This document shows positions 6,914-12,268 of a stretch of DNA of 13,421 nt, piece by piece (position 1 is the first letter of the stretch; every line of letters begins with the position of its first letter). The DNA comes from JBDTCS01 sp039923455. GTDB lineage: Bacteria; Bacteroidota; Ignavibacteria; Palsa-1295. Made by a program: the position numbers and the translations under genes. Location of the stretch: assembly GCA_039923455.1 (NCBI GenBank), contig JBDTCS010000308.1, positions 1-13,421 of the forward strand, read 5' to 3'. A model generated the notes under the pieces. That model worked only from the letters and a program-made list of their open reading frames with translations, did no database searches and was not told where the DNA came from.

Positions 6914-8713
6914 TTACTTATCCTTAACACAACGACACGAAACTGCCCCCTTTTGAAGTTCCTGAAAGGTATCTAGCGTATTGCTCGAAGCTAAGACGCC
7001 CCAGGTTGACCAGTCGCCGCTACTGGCGGTAAGCGTCGTTGTTGTGCCGAAGACCGCAAGATTTCCGATTTCTCCGAATGCGTCGGGAATAGCAAGGTCC
7101 GCTGACTCGCCGCCCGGAAGTGCCGAGAATCCACTCCTGTTAGTGGCTCCGAAATTGGGACTACTCCAAAGCGATGACGTTGATTTGATCGCGCCGCCTC
7201 CGGAATCGCCTAAAGCAACAAATAGCGTTGACCACTCTGCATCACTCGGAACATGCCAACCCTTCGGGCAAACCCCTTGCACGCCGCTTGGTTCTGCCGT
7301 GCTTGGCGCTGCTCCTTGCATGAACGTTTGGAAGTTGTACAGTCTACCGTAGATCGCTCCGTTGGCTGGATCATTGTTGTAGGTCACGCTCCCCGGCGCA
7401 TTGTAATTCAGATTCTGCGCCATCCAGTTCTGATCGCCGATGCAGACAGCCTTGTACACTTGTCCATCACGGCCATCGGTAAATTGCGAGACACAACCGC
7501 GATCATAACTATAGTCATCCGCACCCCAGTGTCTGAACAAGAGCGTGATGTGCTTGGACCGCAAGTTGAAGATGAACGCATCAAGATAGGTATCAAAGAA
7601 TTCGGCATCGTCGGATTTCCGAAGATTCGCATTTCCAGTGCTGTCGTTATCGTTTGCCAGTCGTTGCACAAAGGTCTCCTCCATTTCCTTTGCGAAGTTG
7701 TCGGTGACCACCTCCGAGCTTCCATTCTCCAGTGTATAGCCATAATAGCTTATCGGATTCTTATCGAGGAACGCCGTTCGCATTGGATAAAGTATATTCC
7801 TTGCCGCGTCCGGAGTGCCAAAGCCACTGTAACACATGTTGCCGAATATTACCGTGTTGGGCATCGAAGGCTGCGACCGAATGTAATTCGTAGTCACGTA
7901 CACTTTTTCGATACGGTTGAGGTTTTGGCGCTTCTGCCAGTTCGGTGTGAGGATGCTGATATTGGTCTGGGCATGGATCGATAAGTCCTTAGTGAGTAGC
8001 CGGTCGTACACGTCTTGTCCGGCTTGCAAGATCACAGCATTTCGATACCGAGCATCTGTAGTATCGCCGTCGTGGATATCAATTATCGTCCCACTCATGA
8101 AGGATTCGGGCGACCCATGCGTATCCATGATGACTAATCCATAATTGCCAAAAGTCGAAAGAATCGCCGGCGTACATTCTTCATCTTTCAATAATGTCAC
8201 CACCAAACCTAACCCCGCACTCGAGAGACTATCAATCGTCTTTTGAATGGTAGGTTGAAGATGGAATTCCGTATATGCCGGAGCGTAGAGCAACACCTTT
8301 TTATTCTTGATGCTATTCTTCGAAAGTGTCCCAACGAGTTTGGGTGATTTGGGCATCGTGCGTGGGCCTCCACCACGGAAAATGGTTCGGCCGGAGTCAT
8401 CAACGGGATCAAAGAAGTAAGTGGCTGTTAGTCCCGACTTAAGCACGATGTTAATATACACACTATCGATCGTCACTACCGTCTGCACGGTAGGCTGTTT
8501 CTGTACCCAGTTGGCCGTCAGCATGAGTGCTTTCCAGGGATCGCCATTGGTGGAATCGGCTTCCAGCAAAAATCGGTCATGCGCACTCGCCAAGATCCGC
8601 TCTACTTCAAGTAACGACGGAGTATTTTCCGAAGGTGCAGTTGGGGCTATCGACTTACATTGCGAAAAAATCAAAACGCAGAAGCCGAGTGCTAGTATTC
8701 TAACTATTTTCAT
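6914..8713 (-). CDS. Array gene 5: putative lipoprotein with caspase-like dyad and FISUMP domain
   Basis: The product is 599 residues. ATG 8713 is chosen over 8764 because it starts the leader MKIVRILALGFCVLIFSQC, with Cys19 in register with all other copies; the longer start would read back through the stop region of the upstream remnant. The N-terminal domain has TNGDPWKALMLTANW and LKSGLTATYFF, and the linker is R113-Gly-Gly-Gly. His199 lies in GLVIMDTHGSPESF and Cys294 in TVIFGNMCYSG. NPISYYGYTLENGSS follows at ~319-333, and the hinge is HWGADDYSY at 395-403. The FISUMP domain is at ~408-599 (AVCIGDQNWMAQNLN, YGRLYNF, VCPKGWHVPSDAEW, NRSGFSALPGG), ending CRCVKDK. This is the most upstream intact array member. 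Its start is 29 bp after the stop of a sixth-copy remnant, the same kind of gap seen between the intact copies. No convincing promoter lies in that gap, so transcription from upstream is likely. Confidence 0.92.
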   Translation of the reverse strand: MKIVRILALGFCVLIFSQCKSIAPTAPSENTPSLLEVERILASAHDRFLLEADSTNGDPWKALMLTANWVQKQPTVQTVVTIDSVYINIVLKSGLTATYFFDPVDDSGRTIFRGGGPRTMPKSPKLVGTLSKNSIKNKKVLLYAPAYTEFHLQPTIQKTIDSLSSAGLGLVVTLLKDEECTPAILSTFGNYGLVIMDTHGSPESFMSGTIIDIHDGDTTDARYRNAVILQAGQDVYDRLLTKDLSIHAQTNISILTPNWQKRQNLNRIEKVYVTTNYIRSQPSMPNTVIFGNMCYSGFGTPDAARNILYPMRTAFLDKNPISYYGYTLENGSSEVVTDNFAKEMEETFVQRLANDNDSTGNANLRKSDDAEFFDTYLDAFIFNLRSKHITLLFRHWGADDYSYDRGCVSQFTDGRDGQVYKAVCIGDQNWMAQNLNYNAPGSVTYNNDPANGAIYGRLYNFQTFMQGAAPSTAEPSGVQGVCPKGWHVPSDAEWSTLFVALGDSGGGAIKSTSSLWSSPNFGATNRSGFSALPGGESADLAIPDAFGEIGNLAVFGTTTTLTASSGDWSTWGVLASSNTLDTFQELQKGAVSCRCVKDK

Positions 8714-8742
8714 GTCGAGCAATTTCTCGTAATTTGTTAATC

Positions 8743-8832
8743 TCAATCCTTCACGCACCTGCACCAGCCTCCACTCTGATTATAGGAATAATTCATCTGT
8801 GCGTCATCATTGGAGTTGCTAGTGCGTATATC
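8743..8832 (-). pseudogene. 3' remnant of a sixth FISUMP array gene
   Basis: Reading the minus strand back from the TGA at 8743-8745 gives 29 in-frame residues, ending SYNQSGGWCRCVKD, before an in-frame TGA at 8833-8835. The terminal C-R-C-V-K-D is the diagnostic FISUMP ending of the intact copies, and the preceding TSNSNDDAQMNYSY resembles the TTESNATDAINFQF stretch of gene 2. There is no start codon with room for a protein, so this is a fragment rather than a gene. Its stop lies 29 bp before the start of gene 5, exactly where an upstream array member should end. I infer that the rest of a sixth copy was deleted, with the junction between about 8833 and 8853, right after the stop of the GyrI-like gene. 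Confidence 0.75.
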
Positions 8833-8853
8833 TCAATGCAACAAAACGCACAA

Positions 8854-9345
8854 TTACTTCGCGACGATCGGTATATGTATCTCAACCAGAATATTAGATG
8901 GATCCGTTATCGGTAACGGATAGCGCTCGAAGTCAAAGGAAAGTTTTGGATCCATTTTGCAGTTTGACTTCGGCATCCATTCACCATAGATCTGCGCAAA
9001 GAAATCGGCCAATACATTCAGCGCACCACGATACGTGAAAATCGCATAGTGCGCTTCGGGCACTTCCCTGCCTTTCATTTCGCTTGGAATGTTGGTGAGA
9101 TCGGTGACCTCTCTAGATGCGAGATAATAATATTTCGGAAACTCACCGGGTTTCATCACAAGGTCGCGAGAGTAATCTTCGAAGCCGATGGATATCTCAG
9201 GCGTGACTGCGTTCGGAATCTGATTCGTTCGTGCACCGAGTTCGTCCCACGCTTCACGAATACTTGAGATCCCATTCTCCGTGTAACGCTCGATGCCAAT
9301 AATCCGAAAGCTCGGCTTGGTTGCAAAAATTGGTTCTGTGATCAT
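8854..9345 (-). CDS. GyrI-like small-molecule-binding (AraC effector-binding type) protein
   Basis: The product is 163 residues and consists of a single GyrI-like effector-binding domain with no DNA-binding helix-turn-helix. Visible family features are the opening beta strand FRIIGIERYTEN (~13-24), an amphipathic stretch IREAWDELGAR, TPEISIGFEDY in the first half, and in the second repeat YYLASREVTDL, IPEAHYAIFTYRG-like pattern (here VPEAHYAIFTYRG), IYGEWMP, and the terminal strand ILVEIHIPI. Family members bind small or hydrophobic ligands, act as effector domains of AraC or MerR regulators, or in some cases hydrolyse cyclopropanoid toxins; which applies here cannot be told. ATG 9345 is the only plausible start and follows a TATATTTG box by 23 bp. 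The gene is complete at its C-terminus. It lies 140 bp upstream of array gene 5 and may be the first gene of that transcript; the adjacency may instead result from the deletion that left the FISUMP remnant. Confidence 0.88.
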   Translation of the reverse strand: MITEPIFATKPSFRIIGIERYTENGISSIREAWDELGARTNQIPNAVTPEISIGFEDYSRDLVMKPGEFPKYYYLASREVTDLTNIPSEMKGREVPEAHYAIFTYRGALNVLADFFAQIYGEWMPKSNCKMDPKLSFDFERYPLPITDPSNILVEIHIPIVAK

Positions 9346-9358
9346 TCTGAAAGTAAGA

Positions 9359-9368
9359 TTTGTACAAA
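9359..9368. promoter_or_regulatory. Perfect 10-bp palindrome TTTGTACAAA next to the -7 box
   Basis: TTTGTACAAA is perfectly self-complementary and directly abuts the TATATTTG box, so it would cover the expected transcription start of the GyrI-like gene. A repressor or autoregulatory site is possible, but a 10-bp palindrome can occur by chance in AT-rich DNA. Confidence 0.25.
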
Positions 9369-9376
9369 CAAATATA
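9369..9376 (-). promoter_or_regulatory. Candidate -7 promoter box (TATATTTG) for the GyrI-like gene and possibly the array
   Basis: On the minus strand this octamer is TATATTTG, a perfect match to the Bacteroidota -7 consensus TAnnTTTG. It ends 23 bp upstream of ATG 9345, a normal leader length for this group. I see no good TTTG -33 element at 19-21 bp spacing, so the call rests on the -7 box and its position. If correct, this could be the only strong promoter before the five downstream array genes in the window. Confidence 0.5.
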
Positions 9377-9447
9377 GGCGCAAATTGGGGAAAGTCGACG
9401 TGCGTCTAGAACTTTTAATTAAGGAAGGTGGCGTTTTGTGGGATTAT

Positions 9448-9558
9448 ATGGGTAATAATGGCTTTATATTCCTTAGAATGGGTTAATAGTCTATGGAAAT
9501 GCTAAATAATGTTATTTTATGTAGCTTTATGGGTTAAAATCCCAATATATGGGGTAAA
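9448..9558 (+). repeat. Four ATGGGKTAA-like motifs in the divergent intergenic region
   Basis: The motif appears as ATGGGTAAT (from 9448), ATGGGTTAAT (9478), ATGGGTTAAA (9529) and ATGGGGTAAA (9549). Start-to-start distances are 30, 51 and 20 bp, close to whole turns of B-DNA, so the copies would face the same side of the helix. They lie upstream of the RidA-family promoter box and about 70-180 bp upstream of the GyrI-like promoter. A multi-site operator is an inference. The rest of the 266-bp gap between the two genes is AT-rich and shows no coding sequence. Confidence 0.4.
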
Positions 9559-9582
9559 TCCGTAAAACTGTCCTACACTCCG

Positions 9583-9590
9583 TACTTTTG
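9583..9590 (+). promoter_or_regulatory. Candidate -7 promoter box (TACTTTTG) for the RidA-family gene
   Basis: TACTTTTG matches TAnnTTTG perfectly. The expected start of transcription would be about 9595-9598, leaving a short leader to ATG 9612 and arguing against the TTG (9588) and ATG (9594) alternatives. No clear -33 TTTG is present at the usual distance. Confidence 0.5.
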
Positions 9591-9611
9591 CAGATGGTAA
9601 ATAGAGTAAGT

Positions 9612-10001
9612 ATGAGAAAGAATATTTCTTCTGATGCTAAGTGGGAGCCGATCGTTGGATACTCGCGAGCAGTGCGAATAGGTAATATCGTAGCCGTTTC
9701 TGGGACGACTTCGACAGGACCGAATGGGGAGTTGCTCCATGCCGGCAACGCGTATCTTCAAACGAAGCAGGCTCTCGAGAACATCGCCTCCGCTCTTTCG
9801 AAGGTCGGTTGCACGATGAAAGATGTGATCCGCACGCGGATCTACGTGACCGACATCACGAAGTGGGAGGAGATCGGCAGAGCACACGGCGAGGTGTTCG
9901 GAGAAATTCGACCTGCGACCACGATGGTCGAAGTGCGGAATTTGATCGACCCAGCGCTCCTCGTCGAGATCGAAGCCGATGCTGTCATCTCGAGCGATTA
10001 G
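9612..10001 (+). CDS. RidA/YjgF/UK114-family protein lacking the catalytic-type arginine
   Basis: The product is 129 residues, the normal length for the family. From ATG 9612 it reads MRKNISSDAKWEPIVGYSRA, then the hallmark strand GNIVAVSGTTSTGPNG, a helix with TKQALENIASALSKVG, the strand RTRIYVTDITKWEEIGRAHG, and the closing block RPATTMVEV...LVEIEADAVI. RidA proteins are small cytosolic trimers; the archetype hydrolyses reactive 2-aminoacrylate and other imines formed by PLP enzymes. In E. coli RidA the substrate carboxylate is held by Arg105 in a PARS motif. Here the aligned position is Thr (PATT), which places this protein in a subgroup without that arginine and whose function is not settled. 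Upstream in-frame starts exist at 9588 (TTG) and 9594 (ATG), but both overlap or crowd the probable promoter box. The gene stands alone between a divergent GyrI-like gene and an OppA-type gene. Confidence 0.9.
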   Translation: MRKNISSDAKWEPIVGYSRAVRIGNIVAVSGTTSTGPNGELLHAGNAYLQTKQALENIASALSKVGCTMKDVIRTRIYVTDITKWEEIGRAHGEVFGEIRPATTMVEVRNLIDPALLVEIEADAVISSD

Positions 10002-10116
10002 ATCACGCTCGCTCCATTCTCCTACACTTTGTCTCGAATCACGCATCGCGTAGAGCGTAACCTCCGAACTTTAGAACTAATAAGCGTTTTTATATTCGGG
10101 CTAAAGTGCTAAGCTT

Positions 10117-10146
10117 TTTGCCCTCTGGGCGATCGACGTATTTTTT
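10117..10146 (+). promoter_or_regulatory. Candidate promoter for the OppA-type gene
   Basis: TTTG at 10117-10120 and TATTTTTT at 10139-10146 are separated by 18 bp. This approximates the Bacteroidota pair TTTG / TAnnTTTG, with seven of eight -7 bases matching. ATG 10165 follows 18 bp later. A second, weaker -7-like box, TATATTCG, lies at 10091-10098. The 163-bp gap after the RidA-family gene shows no coding sequence. Confidence 0.4.
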
Positions 10147-10164
10147 CCACTGACTTTTTATTAC

Positions 10165-11877
10165 ATGAAATATCTTGTCCTGTTCGGACTCTGCGGAGCA
10201 CTCACGCTTTCAATGTTTGGCCTCTCCTCGTGCAGCAAAAAAGGGGGAAGCACACATGTATTACGTGATGGCAAGGGAGGAAAGCACCTCGGTGGAACAT
10301 TCTATACCAACGAGACCGGAGACCTCCGCTCGCTCGATCCTCCTCAGATCAACGACGAAACCTCGAGCCATATCGGCGAAAATATTTATGATGAGTTGCT
10401 TGCCTTCGACAAAGATCTGAAGCTCAAGCCATCGCTTTCGGCGTTGCCGGAGATTAGCACTGATGGACTTACCTATACTTTCCATCTCCGCACCGATGCA
10501 TATTTTCAGGATGATGCATGTTTCCCAAATAGCAAAGGGAGAAAATTCGTCGCGCAAGACGTAGTCTATTGCTGGACTCGTGCGTGTGATCCTCGCACGA
10601 ACACACTTGCCTACCCGTACTTTCAAGTGATCAGTGGTGCGAAAGAATATTTCGAGAGCAAGGGTACGATTGCGGGCGTAAAGGGATTGCAAGCACCAAA
10701 CGACTCGACTGTTGTCATCACACTTATCAAGCCCTTCTCACCATTCATCAGCTATTCTATGCTGGGCAATAGCTTCATTTATCCGCATGAAGCCGTCGAG
10801 AAATATGGCAAAGATTTTACGCATCACGGCGTCGGCACAGGGCCGTTCCGTTTTGTCGAATACAAAGAGAGTCAGTATTGCTTGCTGGTGCGCAACGAAC
10901 ATTATTGGGGCAAGGACGATGATGGAAATCAACTCCCTTATCTCGACACGGTGAAGTTCTCATTCATGAAAGATAACAAGACGGAGCTCTTGAGCTTTAA
11001 ACAAGGCAAGCTAGATCATGTTTATCGTATACCCGCCGAGTTTTTTCAGGATGTAGTCGATGAGAATAAAAACCCACGGGGTGAATACAAGAAATATCAG
11101 ATCATCCATTTGCCTTCGATGGCATCGCAGTTCTATGGATTCAACACTCGAACCGGCGTATCGAATGTGCACTTGCGTCGTGCGTTCGCCTTTGCGATCG
11201 ATCGTACGAAGATCATCAAGTACGTGCTGAAGGGTCAAGCCGCCGGACCTGGTATACACGGCATCGTGCCACCTTCCATGCCGGGCTATCCGATCAATGA
11301 TGTTTATGGATTCACGTTCAACCTCGATAGCGCGAAGCACGAACTCGCTCTGGCTATGAAAGAATTGAACAACGTTTTGCCCGACGTCACGCTGCAACTG
11401 AACTCCGGTGGCTCGCGCAATGAAGAGGTTGCACAAGCGATACAATCCCAACTCAGCGAGAATCTTGGTGTCAAAGTCAAGTTGCAACTCGTCGAATGGG
11501 CGCAACATACAGCTATGATCGACGAAGGTAAAGCCAAGTTCTTCCGTCTTGGCTGGATCGCCGATTATCCTGACCCGCAGAATTTTCTGAACTTGCTTTA
11601 TGGCAAGAACATACCGGCATCGGGACCAAGCTCGATCAACTCGACACGATATTCAAATCCGGAAGTGGATACTCTATACGATCAAGCGATCGCAGAAACC
11701 GATCGCACAAAGATCAACGCACTCTGGGCCCGAGCAGAGAGCTTAGCCATGTACGACGCACCGATGCTGGTGCTTTATTACGACGAGGACTATCACACCC
11801 TTCAACCGAACGTACGTGACTTCCCCGCAAACGCGATGAACCGGATCCCGCTCAAGGCAACTTGGTTTTCGGATTAA
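10165..11877 (+). CDS. OppA/DppA-type peptide-binding lipoprotein (ABC transporter, SBP family 5)
   Basis: The product is 570 residues, the usual size for periplasmic oligopeptide-binding proteins (SBP_bac_5). The leader MKYLVLFGLCGALTLSMFGL is followed by SSC with Cys23, a good lipobox (L-S-S-C), so the protein should be anchored in the cell envelope. Family features in order: GGTFYTNETGDLRSLDPP (~43-60), the cluster GENIYDELLAFDKDLKLKPS (71-90), DGLTYTFHLRTDAYFQDD (100-117), FVAQDVVYCWTRACDP (128-143), GTGPFRFVEY (224-233), LRRAFAFAIDRTKIIKYVL in the second lobe, and GWIADYPDPQNFL near the C-terminus. It would bind peptides and deliver them to an Opp/Dpp permease. No permease or ATPase gene is beside it in the window, so it is an orphan here. 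ATG 10165 is supported by the leader and by the upstream promoter-like pair. Confidence 0.93.
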   Translation: MKYLVLFGLCGALTLSMFGLSSCSKKGGSTHVLRDGKGGKHLGGTFYTNETGDLRSLDPPQINDETSSHIGENIYDELLAFDKDLKLKPSLSALPEISTDGLTYTFHLRTDAYFQDDACFPNSKGRKFVAQDVVYCWTRACDPRTNTLAYPYFQVISGAKEYFESKGTIAGVKGLQAPNDSTVVITLIKPFSPFISYSMLGNSFIYPHEAVEKYGKDFTHHGVGTGPFRFVEYKESQYCLLVRNEHYWGKDDDGNQLPYLDTVKFSFMKDNKTELLSFKQGKLDHVYRIPAEFFQDVVDENKNPRGEYKKYQIIHLPSMASQFYGFNTRTGVSNVHLRRAFAFAIDRTKIIKYVLKGQAAGPGIHGIVPPSMPGYPINDVYGFTFNLDSAKHELALAMKELNNVLPDVTLQLNSGGSRNEEVAQAIQSQLSENLGVKVKLQLVEWAQHTAMIDEGKAKFFRLGWIADYPDPQNFLNLLYGKNIPASGPSSINSTRYSNPEVDTLYDQAIAETDRTKINALWARAESLAMYDAPMLVLYYDEDYHTLQPNVRDFPANAMNRIPLKATWFSD

Positions 11878-11931
11878 ATTACGGTTCTGATAATTCGTTG
11901 TTTTCTCGAGAGCCCCGAATGGCATGCGTCC

Positions 11932-12057
11932 TGCGTTTCGATGAAATGCAACGCCGCCCCTCCGGGGCTTTTGAATTCAAAAATATATCAGTCCCAGGGT
12001 TTCGCCCGCTTGGGGCGGACTACACCCTGGGCTGCGAGTTTACCGCCGCTCCGCGGC
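11932..12057. repeat. GC-rich multi-hairpin intergenic element
   Basis: Four hairpins lie in tandem. TGCGTTTC/GAAATGCA (11932-11950) has loop GAT and one G-T pair. GCCCC-TCC-GGGGC (11956-11968) follows. CCCAGGGT/ACCCTGGG (11993-12000 with 12024-12031) encloses CGCCC/GGGCG (12003-12007 with 12013-12017). GCCGC-TCC-GCGGC is at 12045-12057. The second and last hairpins share the same 5-3-5 design and the TCC loop. The GC-rich arms stand out from the AT-rich surroundings. From memory, similar palindromic blocks recur between genes in Bacteroidota-like and planctomycete genomes, often mis-annotated as tiny proteins; a dispersed repeat or a structured RNA are both possible. Confidence 0.6.
11956..11972 (+). 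terminator. Possible terminator of the OppA-type gene
   Basis: The 5-bp GC stem GCCCC/GGGGC with loop TCC is followed by TTTT. It lies 78 bp after the stop of the OppA-type gene. The T run is short and the hairpin belongs to the larger repeat element, so the call is tentative. Confidence 0.35.
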
Positions 12058-12142
12058 TAAATACTCATCAAAAAAACACAGGCCAATTAATCCTACAATC
12101 TTTTTTTACTCGAACTAGTCAAAACATTTCTTAATAAAATCT

Positions 12143-12187
12143 CCTCTCCCAACGCTGTAAGTCCGCCGTGGCGGTGGAGAGGTTGGG
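12143..12187. repeat. Second palindromic intergenic element with nested stems
   Basis: CCTCTCC (12143-12149) pairs with GGAGAGG (12176-12182), and inside it CCGCC (12163-12167) pairs with GGCGG (12170-12174). An overlapping alternative pairs CCCAAC (12148-12153) with GTTGGG (12182-12187). It follows the first hairpin element after about 85 bp of AT-rich sequence in which I see nothing else. It resembles a dispersed intergenic palindrome rather than a gene. Confidence 0.5.
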
Positions 12188-12207
12188 TGAGGGTCCCGAT
12201 CCTGAAC

Positions 12208-12244
12208 AAAAAAAGCATCGTCCTCTTTCGAAGCCGATGCTTTT
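12208..12244 (-). terminator. Intrinsic terminator of the T9SS-sorted exported protein gene
   Basis: AAAAGCATCG (12211-12220) and CGATGCTTTT (12235-12244) form a perfect 10-bp stem with a 14-nt loop. On the minus strand the stem is followed by seven T, and it starts 25 bp past the stop of the gene ending at 12269. On the plus strand it ends in a shorter T run, so it may also stop transcription coming from the OppA-type gene. Confidence 0.8.
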
Positions 12245-12268
12245 AATAATTCCGATCTCGTCGCAGAC

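Noticed and set aside
7253..7984. 243-codon open frame on the plus strand, antisense to array gene 5
   Set aside because: Its length follows from the codon pattern of the opposite-strand gene; the encoded protein has no recognisable domain and the minus-strand frame carries clear FISUMP and dyad motifs conserved in paralogues.
1..8713. Caspase-like proteins as an intracellular anti-phage or cell-death system
   Set aside because: All copies start with export leaders and carry an extracellular FISUMP domain, and no sensor or effector partner gene is present, so a cell-surface role is more likely.
8743..8835. FISUMP 3' stub as the template repeat of a diversity-generating retroelement
   Set aside because: C-type-lectin-like domains can be targets of such systems, but no reverse transcriptase gene is in the window and the stub is not nearly identical at the nucleotide level to the 3' end of any array gene; decay of a sixth copy explains it better.
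9588..9611. Upstream TTG or ATG starts for the RidA-family gene
   Set aside because: They overlap or nearly touch the TACTTTTG promoter box, and the extra residues are not part of the family's usual N-terminus.
10120..10130. GCCC-TCT-GGGC hairpin before the OppA-type gene
   Set aside because: The stem is only four base pairs, has no T run and overlaps the probable promoter.
11862..12134. 90-codon open frame downstream of the OppA-type gene
   Set aside because: It overlaps the end of that gene and runs straight through the GC-rich hairpins; no domain or ribosome-binding site supports it.
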